A stretch of DNA of 64,000 nt from Thermovirga sp. (lineage in GTDB: Bacteria > Synergistota > Synergistia > Synergistales > Thermovirgaceae). The notes beneath the pieces were generated by a model, which worked only from the letters and a program-made list of their open reading frames with translations, did no database searches and had not been told where the DNA came from. Shown in pieces: positions 25,201 through 36,058 of this stretch. Made by a program: the position numbers and the translations under genes. The stretch is taken from assembly GCF_017656375.1 (NCBI RefSeq), contig NZ_JACDOB010000002.1, positions 1-64,000 of the forward strand, written 5' to 3'. Positions within the stretch are counted from its first letter, which is position 1. Each line of letters begins with the position of its first letter.

Positions 25201-25995
25201 TTCGGCGATTATCTCTTACAACTCAAGGATGCCGAAAGCGGAGTGAAAGCAATATCCAACCTAGCATTGCTCTGCGGCATGTTAGGAAGGGCAGGAACAG
25301 GCATTTACCCATTAGCAAAGGCGAGCAACACTATAGGGGCCTTTGATATGGGCTGTTTGCCTGATTTCTTGCCAGGCTATTTACCAGTTTGCAACGACGC
25401 CGAAACTACACGCAGGAAAGTAGAAGGAATATGGAACTCTTCCATACCAACCAATGCCGGCTACAATATATCTGAAATGGTAGAAAAAGCCGCAAAAGGC
25501 CAGCTAAAGGCCATGTATGTTATGGGCTCCAACATAGCAAAGAAGCTATCCTGCAAAGAAGCTCTCTCCAACTTGGAGTTGCTTGTGGTACAAGATATAT
25601 TCCTTAACGAAACAGCGCAAATGGCCGATGTAGTGTTGCCTGCAGCATGCTGGGGTGAAAAAGATGGAACAATAACAAATAATTGCAGAGTTGTTCAAAA
25701 AACATCACAAGCTGTCAATCCACCGCAAGACGCAAAACCGGACTGGTGGATATTGACCCAATTAGCTGAAGCTTGTGGCCATTCATGGCCATTTGAAAGC
25801 CCAGAATCTATCATGGACGAAATAAGCCGTTTTGCAGATATTTATGGAGGAATAACTTACGACAGATTGGAATCTAAAGGTATCGCATGGCCATGTTGGA
25901 ACAGGCAACATGAAGGAACGCCTATACTTTTCGCTGATGGCTTCTCCGGCAGGAAAGCGCACTTTGCTCCTTGCGAATGGAAACAAACTGAATAA
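22264..25995 (+). CDS. Fusion of 2Fe-2S, GltD/NfnB-like flavoprotein, ferredoxin and FdhA-like domains (Stn-type transhydrogenase candidate)
   Basis: This 1243-residue protein has four parts: an N-terminal [2Fe-2S] domain (C37, C48, C51, C65); a GltD/NfnB-like NAD(P)H-FAD domain (about 100-500) with I-V-G-G-G-P-A-G-L-S-A and I-I-G-G-G-N-T-A-M-D-A; ferredoxin clusters (about 560-680, C-I-Q-C-G-V-C and C-I-F-C-G-L-C); and an FdhA-like domain from about 690 with C-T-Y-C-S-V-G-C. Where formate dehydrogenases have Sec/Cys-His, this protein has Y824-Y825. It ends where the cofactor-binding C-terminal domain would begin. Formate oxidation is therefore unlikely. Together with the NuoE/F partners it resembles the Sporomusa-type Nfn (Stn) NADH/NADPH/ferredoxin transhydrogenase, as I recall it. 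Databases may label it a formate dehydrogenase or glutamate synthase. Confidence 0.85.
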   Translation: MERTVSVTLNGKSVKGYPGQKILDLCAENGIEIPTLCYDKHLSLYGGCSICLVEVKGARSLVRACATPIQEGMEIETHTERVKGARKLALELLLSDHVGDCRPPCQLACPARTDVKSYVNLAAEGKHRSALDVLHQNIPIPASIGRVCPAPCQEKCRRLFVDEEPVSIKEIKRYIGDWGLAQGNLGDIPQIQENGKSVAIVGGGPAGLSAAYYLRLKGYKVTIFEKETKLGGMMRYGIPDYRLPQEVLEKECQWLLEHGIEAKTNTALGKDITLEELRRQFDAVLLAMGCWKSTPMRVPGEDLPGVIGGIDFLYKVNNKQETGIGKEVAIIGGGNTAMDAARCSLREGAEKVYVVYRRTREEMPAEDVEIEEAMEEGIEFIFLAAPTAIEGNGRVESIVCEKMALGAPDSSGRRRPIPTGETFTLKVDTVIAAIGQRIDLSSLPEDIHDGKWLKADDHFATPYEGVFVCGDQKTGPKIAAEAIASGHWAAESIHHYLTEGIPHRPFECDVVRDDLGPEDFLDVEKQPQEKPIIMEPQKRLSKPYEEFNMGLTEEQVKIDGSRCMKCGCPDIHECKLRAYSIEYEASPDVFPKELYSRPDRPEEANTYYIRNMDKCIQCGVCVRTCEEIANCHAIDFQKRGIQTFVGPGIDRTIEHSDCIFCGLCVQNCPTGALVERTAHGISRPSTTKLAKTICTYCSVGCELVTHTDLLTGKINNVTSDLDRQGSINKGKICAKGRFDWQFVNSPDRLKTPLIRKNGSLQEASWTEALEFISKKLTALKEQSGPDAIAFCASNHCTNEENYLLQRFAREVIGTNNVDVVDSIYYTPVLKGLKETVGVSATTSDFDSFKSADVLLLIGANPTDTHPVVDMWIKEHKKTSSMKLITCNSTPTGLDRFADITVQHNKGTDVALLNGLMHIIVKENLHNSEYIENNVENFRELKKVLSDYSPAKVAAITGIPENTLREVAKTFACGPNSTIMFGDYLLQLKDAESGVKAISNLALLCGMLGRAGTGIYPLAKASNTIGAFDMGCLPDFLPGYLPVCNDAETTRRKVEGIWNSSIPTNAGYNISEMVEKAAKGQLKAMYVMGSNIAKKLSCKEALSNLELLVVQDIFLNETAQMADVVLPAACWGEKDGTITNNCRVVQKTSQAVNPPQDAKPDWWILTQLAEACGHSWPFESPESIMDEISRFADIYGGITYDRLESKGIAWPCWNRQHEGTPILFADGFSGRKAHFAPCEWKQTE

Positions 25996-26015
25996 GGTTA
26001 AAAGAGAAGCTCACA

Positions 26016-26060
26016 AACAAGAGACGGAGGGCCGGAAATTCCAGCCCTCCGTCTCTTGTT
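26016..26060. terminator. Strong bidirectional terminator between the convergent operons
   Basis: A perfect 17-bp inverted repeat (26016-26032 and 26044-26060) with an 11-base loop, between the end of the NuoEF-type operon and the convergent EF-G gene. Tails are only moderately T-rich. Confidence 0.8.
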
Positions 26061-26090
26061 ATTCATTTAACCTCTCAATTACTATTTAAA

Positions 26091-28172
26091 TTATTCCTCT
26101 TCTTCCTCTACCTGGGCTTGAGCAATTATCTTTTTGGCGATGTCATGTGGAACTTCTTCATAGTGTGAAAATTCCATAGTAAAATTACCTCTTCCAGAAG
26201 TCATAGACCTCAAAATTATGGCGTAACGGAACATCTCCGCTAGAGGAACCTGAGCCTTAACCACCTGTAAACGTCCTCTACTATCAATACCCATAATTTT
26301 TCCTCGGCGACTATTGAAATCACCCATTACGTCTCCCAAATATTCCTCAGGAACTACAACTTCCACGTTCATTATGGGTTCCAACAATACTGGGGAAGCT
26401 TCCTTTATACCCTTCTTGAAAGCCATTGAAGCTGCAATCTTAAAGGCCATTTCTGACGAGTCCACTTCATGGTATGAACCAAAGAACAGGATGGCCTTAA
26501 CGTCAACTGTCGGGTATCCAGCAAGAACTCCCTTTTGCATGGCTTCACGAAGCCCTTTTTCGACAGCCGGTATGTACGATTTGGGAACAGCACCACCTAC
26601 TATCTTATCTTCAAACTCAAAACCGGTTCCTCTTGGAAGAGGCTGGAACTCAATATGGACATCTCCATACTGTCCCCTACCACCAGACTGTTTTTTATAT
26701 TTTCCTTGGGCTTTGGAGGACTTTTTAATAGTCTCCCTATATGGCACCTTAGGTGTTTGCGTCTCCAATTCCACTCCATATCTTTCTTTTATCCTGGAGA
26801 GCATAATATCTATATGTAAATCTCCCATCCCGGAAATAACACTATCATGCGTTTCTACGTTTTTCTCAAAATGCAGTGTAGGATCCTCCTCCAACAACTT
26901 GCTCAAAGCATTAGCTAACTTGTCTTCATCATTCCTGCTCTTAGGTAGAACTGCCACACTATAAACAGGTTTAGGGAATTTTATTGAGGGGAATATTATG
27001 TCCGTTCCTTTTTCAGCCAAGGTGTCGCCTACTACTGTACTGTGTAACTTAGGAATAGCCACTATATCTCCCACAATAATTTCCTTTTCGTCTTCCCCAT
27101 CTTTGCCCTTCATCATCTTGAACGCACTAATACGCTCCTCTTCACCCTTGTTAACATTATATATTGGACGGTCACTGGTAAGCTTTCCTGAAAACACTCT
27201 CAAGAAAGATAGCTTTCCTACATACGGGTCAACCATTATTTTGAAACAAAGGGCAGCAAAGGGACCATTTATATCCGGAGAAAGCTCAATTTCCTCTTCG
27301 CCTTTCAAGGCTTTACGTGGAGGCATTTCAACAGGAGATGGGAACAATAAAGCGATGGAATCAAGAAGTTGGCTTACTCCTACATTCAACGTACTTGCAC
27401 CAGGCAACACGGGGAAAAGCTTTCTCTCTCTTATGGCTTTTTTAAGCGCTGGAAGCAATTCATCCAAACCCAGCTCTTCTCCATCCAGATAGCGCATCAT
27501 AAGCTCATCATCAGCTTCTACTATTCGTTCCAAGAGCTCTTCCCTTACATCTGACGCTTCCTGAGCTAAGTCCTGAGGTATATCCTCTTCTTTGAATTCC
27601 TTGCTGCCATCTGCCTTATACATATATGCTTTTTGATTCAATACATCTATTACACCTTTAAAGTTCGCTTCTTTACCTATAGGAATAAACAAGGGAACTG
27701 CCTTATCTGACAAATAACGCCTTATGTCATCTAGAGTCCTGGTAAAATCAGAATTATCCCTGTCTAACTTGTTCACAAAGAAGGCAGCTGCCAAACCCAT
27801 TTCTTCTGCAAAATCCCAAGCTTTTTCTGTTTGGACTTCAACTCCATCGACACCGCTTACTACAATAATCGTTCCATCTGATACCCTCATTGCAGATCTA
27901 AGGTCTCCTATGAAATCCGCGTATCCTGGGCAATCTAGAATATAAAACCTTTTGCCAGCATGATCCATAGTTAAAACAGTAGTATTGATGGATATCTGAC
28001 GCTTTTTTTCTTCAGCCCCAAAATCACTCAAGGTGTTGCCATCTTCTACTTTGCCTAGCCTAGTAGTCACTCCGGCATTGAAGGCCATAGCCTCCACTAA
28101 TGAAGTTTTTCCAGCCCCGCCATGCCCTGTAAGGGCCAAAGTTCTCGTGTTTTCAGGTAAGCGTCCCGCCAT
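26091..28172 (-). CDS. Elongation factor G-like protein (EF-G paralogue)
   Basis: This 693-residue translational GTPase has EF-G domains in order. G1 is G-H-G-G-A-G-K-T-S, G3 is D80-C-P-G-Y84-A-D-F and G4 is N-K-L-D, followed by the EF-G domains III-V. Canonical EF-G has D-T-P-G-H; the histidine that activates water for GTP hydrolysis is replaced by Tyr84. The switch I region is also atypical (R-Q-I-S-I-N-T). This pattern belongs to the EF-G-2-like paralogues (as in Thermus and Thermotoga), so this is probably not the main translocase. It has no rpsL/rpsG/tuf neighbours, which supports that. Its own cellular role is not established. Confidence 0.88.
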   Translation of the reverse strand: MAGRLPENTRTLALTGHGGAGKTSLVEAMAFNAGVTTRLGKVEDGNTLSDFGAEEKKRQISINTTVLTMDHAGKRFYILDCPGYADFIGDLRSAMRVSDGTIIVVSGVDGVEVQTEKAWDFAEEMGLAAAFFVNKLDRDNSDFTRTLDDIRRYLSDKAVPLFIPIGKEANFKGVIDVLNQKAYMYKADGSKEFKEEDIPQDLAQEASDVREELLERIVEADDELMMRYLDGEELGLDELLPALKKAIRERKLFPVLPGASTLNVGVSQLLDSIALLFPSPVEMPPRKALKGEEEIELSPDINGPFAALCFKIMVDPYVGKLSFLRVFSGKLTSDRPIYNVNKGEEERISAFKMMKGKDGEDEKEIIVGDIVAIPKLHSTVVGDTLAEKGTDIIFPSIKFPKPVYSVAVLPKSRNDEDKLANALSKLLEEDPTLHFEKNVETHDSVISGMGDLHIDIMLSRIKERYGVELETQTPKVPYRETIKKSSKAQGKYKKQSGGRGQYGDVHIEFQPLPRGTGFEFEDKIVGGAVPKSYIPAVEKGLREAMQKGVLAGYPTVDVKAILFFGSYHEVDSSEMAFKIAASMAFKKGIKEASPVLLEPIMNVEVVVPEEYLGDVMGDFNSRRGKIMGIDSRGRLQVVKAQVPLAEMFRYAIILRSMTSGRGNFTMEFSHYEEVPHDIAKKIIAQAQVEEEEE

Positions 28173-28224
28173 AAAATCCTACCTCCTCCAAAAATTCATA
28201 ATTATTGTTTTTATGCTTGATGAC

Positions 28225-28244
28225 TTTGACTACATACAGTCAAA
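28225..28244. repeat. Small inverted repeat between gatB and the EF-G paralogue
   Basis: TTTGACT (28225-28231) and AGTCAAA (28238-28244) around a six-base spacer, directly after the gatB stop. It could be a weak terminator of gatB or an operator of the EF-G gene; there is no U-run. Confidence 0.35.
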
Positions 28245-28246
28245 AA

Positions 28247-29716
28247 CTACCCATGAAGCTTGCTTCTTAACATCTCCTCTACATTTTGAGGCTTTGCCTG
28301 ACCTCTTGTCTCACGCATCACCAACCCCATCAAAAATTTAATCTTTTTGCCTTTAGTATCTTTCCCTTCCAATATTTCTTTTACAACATCCTGATTCTGA
28401 TCAAGTACCTTACTTACTATGCTCTCCAACTTCTCTGCGCTCAATCCCCCTAGCGTTACGCCGGCTTTTTCCATAGCTTCCTCAAGGCCAACCTTATTAT
28501 CAAGCATTACTAGCCATACATCTTTTGCTGCAGTGTTAGAAATCTTACCCTCATCCAAAAATTTCACGAGCTTTGCAAGGGCCTGCGGATTAATCTCAGG
28601 ATTATTAAAATCAAATTTACCTTCTTTATTTGACCTTATTACCTCTGTCTTCATCCAATTAACCAGAGGCTTAACTGGTGCTCCACTAGCAAGGACTTCC
28701 TCAAAATACTGGGCAAGTTCCCTTTGAGACGTTAAAATTTCTGCCTCTTCCTCACTCATGGAAAACTCAAAAAGATACCTCTCTTTTTTCTCCCAGGGCA
28801 ACTCCGGTATCGATTTAGCCATTTTTTCTATCAAGTCCTCACTGACTACTAGTAAAGGTAAATCTGGATCAGGGAAATATCTATAATCATGGGCTTCTTC
28901 TTTACTTCTGCTTGATACTGTTATTCCTCTAACATCATCCCAATGGCGAGTTTCCTGAATAATGACCCCTCCAGACGATAAAATTTCCATCTGTCTCTTT
29001 TGCTCATACTCAAGAGCTCGCTGCAGGGCACGAAGGGAATTCATGTTCTTTACCTCGACCTTTACTCCAAGAGGTTGTCCTTCCTCGTTCATAGATATAT
29101 TGGCATCTACTCTCATCGAACCAGACTCCATGTCTCCATCAGATACTCCAAGATAGCGCACTAGTTTCCTTAAAGCTAAAACGTATTCTTTTGCCTCTTC
29201 AGGGGTGGAAATTTGAGGCTCAGAGACGATCTCTATTAACGGCACACCAGCTCTATTATAATCAACGTACGAGGAGCTAAAACCATGAAGCCTTCCGTCT
29301 GATGTAGCATGTACCAACTTACCAGCATCTTCTTCTAAATGTAGTCGAGTGATACCGATAAACTTCTTCCCATCAGCTGTCCTTATAGGTATCTTGCCTC
29401 CAAAAGAAATAGGGCGGTCATATTGGCTTATCTGGTATGCTTTAGGTAAATCAGGATAGAAATAATTTTTCCTGTGAAACCTGCTTTCCTTTTGGATATT
29501 TCCTCCAATCGCACATGACATCTTCAACGCCAACTCTACTGCTTTCTTATTAAGAACAGGCAACGTCCCAGGAAGGCCTAGACACACAGGACAAACATTA
29601 CTGTTTGGTTTTGCTCCTATATAGTCCGAGGAACAAGGGCAAAAAAGTTTGCTGTTGGTTTTAAGCTGCACATGTACTTCTAATCCTATAACGGTTACAT
29701 ATTTTCTAGACACCAT
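28247..29716 (-). CDS. gatB: Aspartyl/glutamyl-tRNA amidotransferase subunit B
   Basis: GatB is the kinase/tRNA-binding subunit that amidates misacylated Glu-tRNA-Gln and Asp-tRNA-Asn. The 489-residue protein has I-G-L-E-V-H-V-Q-L, C-P-V-C-L-G-L-P-G-T-L-P, Y-P-D-L-P-K-A-Y-Q-I-S-Q-Y, and the C-terminal YqeY-like domain. The paired cysteines C-P-C and C-P-V-C form its zinc site. Start and gatA stop overlap (TAATG). Confidence 0.97.
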   Translation of the reverse strand: MVSRKYVTVIGLEVHVQLKTNSKLFCPCSSDYIGAKPNSNVCPVCLGLPGTLPVLNKKAVELALKMSCAIGGNIQKESRFHRKNYFYPDLPKAYQISQYDRPISFGGKIPIRTADGKKFIGITRLHLEEDAGKLVHATSDGRLHGFSSSYVDYNRAGVPLIEIVSEPQISTPEEAKEYVLALRKLVRYLGVSDGDMESGSMRVDANISMNEEGQPLGVKVEVKNMNSLRALQRALEYEQKRQMEILSSGGVIIQETRHWDDVRGITVSSRSKEEAHDYRYFPDPDLPLLVVSEDLIEKMAKSIPELPWEKKERYLFEFSMSEEEAEILTSQRELAQYFEEVLASGAPVKPLVNWMKTEVIRSNKEGKFDFNNPEINPQALAKLVKFLDEGKISNTAAKDVWLVMLDNKVGLEEAMEKAGVTLGGLSAEKLESIVSKVLDQNQDVVKEILEGKDTKGKKIKFLMGLVMRETRGQAKPQNVEEMLRSKLHG

Positions 29717-31185
29717 TATTCACCTCCTGGAGCAAGAGGACAGGCTCCTATTGTCTCTTCTATCTTTGCAGCTGCCTTTAAAATTCTCACCTCATGCCAC
29801 TTCGGAGCTATAATTTGCATGGCCATCGGCAAACCTGTACTATTGAGCCCCATCCAAACAGATATGCCAGGCAGACCTGCCAGGTTAACAGGGAGGGTAA
29901 AGATATCGCTCAAATACATCTGTATAGGATCTCCAACCAGTTCCCCTTTTTTAAAAGGTGGCGTAGGTGTGGAGGGCATTACGATAACATCCACATTCGA
30001 GAAAGCTTCCTTAAATTTCTCGCAAACATACTTTCTGGCTTTCAACCCTCGTAAATAATATGCATCATAATAGCCAGAACTAAGAACAAAAGTCCCTATC
30101 ATTATTCGCCTCTTCACTTCATCCCCGAAGCCTTTGCCCCTGGTCTTAATATATTGGTCTAATAAGTTGTCCGCATCCTCACGTAGGCCGTAACGTACCC
30201 CATCGTATCGGGCCAGGTTGGAGCTGGCTTCTGCAGGAGCAATTATATAGTAGCAAGGCAAAGCACATTCCTTGATATCGCCGAGGTTCAAGTCAACGGG
30301 TATAGCTCCATTTTCAACCAATATGCCTAAACCCTTTTCCACAGCCTGGGCTAATTCATCATCTAGACCTTCTTCCATAAAATCCCTAACAACACCAACG
30401 CGCATACCTTTAATATTGGCATTTAATATAGCTTCTGAATAAGAAGGCCTATTTCCTGTCCAACACGTAGAATCCCTATAATCATGTTTAGCAATAACAT
30501 CTAGCGCAAGAGCCATATCCTCAACAGTCCTAGTGAATGGCCCTATTTGGTCGAGAGATGACGAAAAAGCTACTAACCCATACCTGCTAACAAGGCCATA
30601 TGTTGGTTTCATTCCATGAACACCACAAAAGGCTGCAGGCTGCCTTATGGAGCCTCCTGTATCGCTACCAAAGGCTAAAGGCACATAACCTGCAGCGACA
30701 GAAGCTGCACTCCCACCTGAACTGCCTCCAGGTACCCTCTCTAAATCCCACGGGTTCGAAGTAGGCCCAAAAGCCGAATGCTCAGTAGAACTTCCCATTG
30801 CAAATTCGTCCATGTTACTTTTCCCTATCAAGATAGTCCCTGCTTCCTCCAAATAATCCACGATCCCCGCGTTATAGGGAGATATCCACTTCTTAAGCAT
30901 CTTGCTCCCACAAGTAGTAGGATACCCTTCTACACAAATATTGTCCTTTAAAACAACAGGGACTCCCAAAAGCGCTTTCTCTTTCCACTGTCCTTTGGCA
31001 ACTTTCTCATCTATGAGTTCTGCCCTTTTTAGCGCTCTTTCCTCCATAATGGTTATAAGAGCATTCAACTTCTTTTCATTATTCTTTATCTCATCAAAAA
31101 CTGCCCTTACAACCTCTGTCGCTTTCAATTCCCCTCTTTTCACCAGACCCGCTATTTCTCTTGCTGATAGCTCGCGAACACTCAT
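29716..31185 (-). CDS. gatA: Aspartyl/glutamyl-tRNA amidotransferase subunit A
   Basis: GatA is the amidase subunit, which releases ammonia from glutamine. The 489-residue protein has the amidase-signature triad: Lys in V-V-L-K-D-N-I-C, and the two serines in G-G-S-S-G-G-S-A-A and G-S-D-T-G-G-S-I-R-Q-P. It follows gatC after one base and overlaps gatB. Confidence 0.97.
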   Translation of the reverse strand: MSVRELSAREIAGLVKRGELKATEVVRAVFDEIKNNEKKLNALITIMEERALKRAELIDEKVAKGQWKEKALLGVPVVLKDNICVEGYPTTCGSKMLKKWISPYNAGIVDYLEEAGTILIGKSNMDEFAMGSSTEHSAFGPTSNPWDLERVPGGSSGGSAASVAAGYVPLAFGSDTGGSIRQPAAFCGVHGMKPTYGLVSRYGLVAFSSSLDQIGPFTRTVEDMALALDVIAKHDYRDSTCWTGNRPSYSEAILNANIKGMRVGVVRDFMEEGLDDELAQAVEKGLGILVENGAIPVDLNLGDIKECALPCYYIIAPAEASSNLARYDGVRYGLREDADNLLDQYIKTRGKGFGDEVKRRIMIGTFVLSSGYYDAYYLRGLKARKYVCEKFKEAFSNVDVIVMPSTPTPPFKKGELVGDPIQMYLSDIFTLPVNLAGLPGISVWMGLNSTGLPMAMQIIAPKWHEVRILKAAAKIEETIGACPLAPGGE

Positions 31186-31186
31186 A

Positions 31187-31480
31187 TTAATTATCCTCCC
31201 CTAGAATGCTAGGCACCTCGAAATATCCTTCCTCATTAAAGTTTGCCAATTCATTAAGGGCCATCACGTTGTCCCACCTAGAGACATCATCTCCCCTCAT
31301 CGGGCAGATCACATCTTCATCTCCCACAAAAGGATCTACGCTCTCCAAAGGAAGATTCCCTAAAAGCTCAAAATAGCCAAGAATTTTATTAAAGTGTTCC
31401 TGTAACGAATCCGCTTCATCGGGCGTAATTTCCAACTTAATTAAACCAGCAATCCTCTCTACTTCTTCTTTATTTATCAT
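31187..31480 (-). CDS. gatC: Aspartyl/glutamyl-tRNA amidotransferase subunit C
   Basis: This 97-residue protein stabilises the GatA-GatB complex. It begins I-N-K-E-E-V-E-R-I-A-G-L-I-K-L and has the typical central helix E-H-F-N-K-I-L-G-Y-F and a later R-G-D-D-V. It lies 3 bases after ligA and 1 base before gatA. Confidence 0.94.
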   Translation of the reverse strand: MINKEEVERIAGLIKLEITPDEADSLQEHFNKILGYFELLGNLPLESVDPFVGDEDVICPMRGDDVSRWDNVMALNELANFNEEGYFEVPSILGEDN

Positions 31481-31483
31481 AAC

Positions 31484-33538
<2,055 letters not shown>

Positions 33539-33563
33539 TTATTCCTTTATCACGTTCCTCCTT

Positions 33564-35042
33564 TTACTGCTTTGGGCGCATGGTTGGGAAAAGTATCACG
33601 TCTCTTATCGATCGAGAATTGGTCAAAAACATAGTTAACCTGTCAATTCCCACGCCAAGCCCCCCCGTAGGAGGAAGTCCATACTCAAGCGCTGTAATGA
33701 AATCTTCATCGAAGACATGGGCTTCTTCATCGCCTTCTTCTTTCTTCCTAGCCTGATCCATAAAGCGCTCCCTTTGATCTAATGGATCATTGAGCTCGCT
33801 GAAGGCATTAGCAACTTCGTTACCATAAATATAAAGCTCGAACCTGTTAGTGAAATCTGGGTTCTCCGGATTACGCTTGGCCAAAGGTGAAATTTCAGTA
33901 GGATGCCCTATAACGAACGTTGGCTGAATTAGTTTATCCTCAACGAACGTCTCAAAAAGCTCCGCTAATATAACAAAACGGCTTTCATTACCCTTTATCT
34001 CAAGTCCTTTTTTCTTCGCAAAAGCCCGGGCTTCTTCGTCAGACTCAATACTGCTAAGATCATATCCACAATACTCCTTCACTAAGTCCTTCATTGAAGC
34101 CCTCCTAAACGGCGGCTCCAAAATCAACTCAGTTCCCTGGTAATTTATCTTCCTCTGCCCCACAGCATCTGCCGCGGCAACAACTAGCTCCTCGGTCAAA
34201 TTCATTATATCTTCATAGTCCGCATAAGCCCAATAGACCTCCAGGGCAGTGAATTCAGGATTGTGCATTATGTCGATACCCTCATTCCTGAAATTTTTAC
34301 CAATCTCATATACTCTTCCTAACATACCAACTATTAATCTTTTCAGATAAAGCTCCGTCGCTATACGAAGATAAAGATTAATACCCAAGGCATTGTGATA
34401 AGTTATAAATGGTCTTGCGTTAGCCCCTCCAGCTATAGGCGATAAAATAGGAGTTTCCACCTCTATAGTCCCGTGCTTTTCCAATACATCCCTTATAGCT
34501 CTTATTATCTTAGCTCTTTTTCGGAAAGTATCTCTTATGTCTGGGTTAGCTATTAAATCTACATACCTTTGCCTGTAACGTATTTCCGTATCTTTCAAGC
34601 CATGCCACTTCTCCGGAAGAGGCCTTAAAGCTTTGGACAAAAGCTTAAACTCTTTAACCAGAATAGAAAGCTCTCCACGCCTCGTTCTAATGGGTTTACC
34701 CACTATTCCTATAAAATCCCCTGTATCTACCCATTTTTTGAAGAAGGAATATTGATCCTCCCCCATAGCATTTACCTGAAAACATAGCTGTATGGTGTCA
34801 TATTCATCAGCCAAATCAAGAAAGGATGCTTTCCCGTGCTTTCTTATAGTCATTATGCGTCCTGCAGTTTCTATATCTTCTTCACCCATTTCATCGGGCT
34901 TCAAATACTCATATTTTTCCTTAACATAGCCTAAGGTGTGCTTACGATCCCATTTTTCTACCTTAAACGGATCGTATCCCTCTTCTTCTCTCAATCTTTT
35001 CAGTTTATCAGTTCTTTGTTTTAAAATTTCATCTTCGGGCAT
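33564..35042 (-). CDS. lysS: Lysyl-tRNA synthetase (class II)
   Basis: This protein charges tRNA-Lys. It has the N-terminal OB-fold anticodon domain, class II motif 2 F-R-N-E-G-I-D-I-M-H-N-P-E-F-T and motif 3 G-G-L-G-V-G-I-D-R-L-T-M. The ATG at 35042 gives a normal N-terminus (P-E-D-E-I-L-K-Q-R) with GAGAGG 10 bases upstream; an ATG at 35069 inside the end of dusB would add nine residues. Confidence 0.96.
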   Translation of the reverse strand: MPEDEILKQRTDKLKRLREEEGYDPFKVEKWDRKHTLGYVKEKYEYLKPDEMGEEDIETAGRIMTIRKHGKASFLDLADEYDTIQLCFQVNAMGEDQYSFFKKWVDTGDFIGIVGKPIRTRRGELSILVKEFKLLSKALRPLPEKWHGLKDTEIRYRQRYVDLIANPDIRDTFRKRAKIIRAIRDVLEKHGTIEVETPILSPIAGGANARPFITYHNALGINLYLRIATELYLKRLIVGMLGRVYEIGKNFRNEGIDIMHNPEFTALEVYWAYADYEDIMNLTEELVVAAADAVGQRKINYQGTELILEPPFRRASMKDLVKEYCGYDLSSIESDEEARAFAKKKGLEIKGNESRFVILAELFETFVEDKLIQPTFVIGHPTEISPLAKRNPENPDFTNRFELYIYGNEVANAFSELNDPLDQRERFMDQARKKEEGDEEAHVFDEDFITALEYGLPPTGGLGVGIDRLTMFLTNSRSIRDVILFPTMRPKQ

Positions 35043-35062
35043 TAACATGTCGCCTCTCTTTT

Positions 35063-36055
35063 CTACCATAGCTCCTGGCCCCTTTCAAAATGATCTGAAT
35101 AATCTATTATTGCTGCTTCAAAATCGTCCCACTTTTTGGCACTACCAACATTTCTACGAAAAGTAGATACGCCATTAAACCCTCTAAAAATACCTGACAC
35201 AAGCCTCTTTATCAAGATAAGTGCTAAATTTTCTCCCGCTTCTTCCCTAAGGTTATATGCAAAAGTTCTAAAAAGCGCAATGCGCTCTTTGACACTGGGG
35301 TCACACAAAGTTCTATTAGCTATTTCATAGTCTAACCTTTGCAGGATGGAAGGGACAATAAAAGGATCTTTCATAGCTCCTCTTGCCAACAATACAGCAA
35401 CACATCCGTTTTCGAGATAATCCAAAGCATCATTTACAGTGAAAACGTCCCCCGAACCGCTTATATATCCTGGAAATCTTTTTGCCGCTTCAAACACGAC
35501 ATTTTTGTCTGCATACCCCTCGTACTTTTGTTTGGGAGTTCTCCCATGCAGTGAGACATGAACTGCCCCTGCCGATATCATCCTATCTATAAAAGCCAAG
35601 GTATCTGAATAATTATCTGAAATTTTGCGGATTTTTATCCATACTGGCTTTTGAAAAACCATTAAGCCCTTTATCATCCTCTCGGCTCCCTCTATGTTCT
35701 TCAAAAGACTGGCCCCGGCCCCCTTTTTCAGTACTTTTGGCATAGGACACGCCATATTTATGCTTATAGCAGCCCACTTATCCTGCTTTAAGGCAAGTTC
35801 CGCACCTTTCAGAAGAGTATCAGTATCTCCAGCAAAAAGCTGGATTACCACAGGAGGAGCTTCCCCAAAGGTTTCCATCATCCTGAAAGTTTTCTTGCTG
35901 CCGTGCACCAACCCTGCACAGCTTATCATTTCTGTATGCGTTAGTCCTGCTCCAAGAGCCTTATAAAACTTTCTAACCGCAGGTATGGTTATTCCGGCAA
36001 GGGGGGCCAACCATACAGGGTTTAGATCTTTTCCAGCAAACCTAGTGTCCAGCAC
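35063..36055 (-). CDS. dus: tRNA-dihydrouridine synthase (DusB-like)
   Basis: This flavoenzyme reduces uridine in tRNA D-loops. The 330-residue TIM-barrel protein has L-A-P-L-A-G-I-T, A-I-S-I-N-M-A-C-P-M (catalytic Cys), K-K-G-A-G-A-S-L-L-K, V-S-L-H-G-R-T-P-K-Q-K-Y and I-S-G-S-G-D-V. The usual G-C-P version reads M-A-C-P here. It lies 3 bases after coaX. Confidence 0.92.
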   Translation of the reverse strand: MLDTRFAGKDLNPVWLAPLAGITIPAVRKFYKALGAGLTHTEMISCAGLVHGSKKTFRMMETFGEAPPVVIQLFAGDTDTLLKGAELALKQDKWAAISINMACPMPKVLKKGAGASLLKNIEGAERMIKGLMVFQKPVWIKIRKISDNYSDTLAFIDRMISAGAVHVSLHGRTPKQKYEGYADKNVVFEAAKRFPGYISGSGDVFTVNDALDYLENGCVAVLLARGAMKDPFIVPSILQRLDYEIANRTLCDPSVKERIALFRTFAYNLREEAGENLALILIKRLVSGIFRGFNGVSTFRRNVGSAKKWDDFEAAIIDYSDHFERGQELW

Positions 36056-36058
36056 TAG

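Noticed and set aside
26314-26964. 216-residue + strand open frame opposite the EF-G paralogue
   Set aside because: Serine-rich antisense shadow of a clear coding gene.
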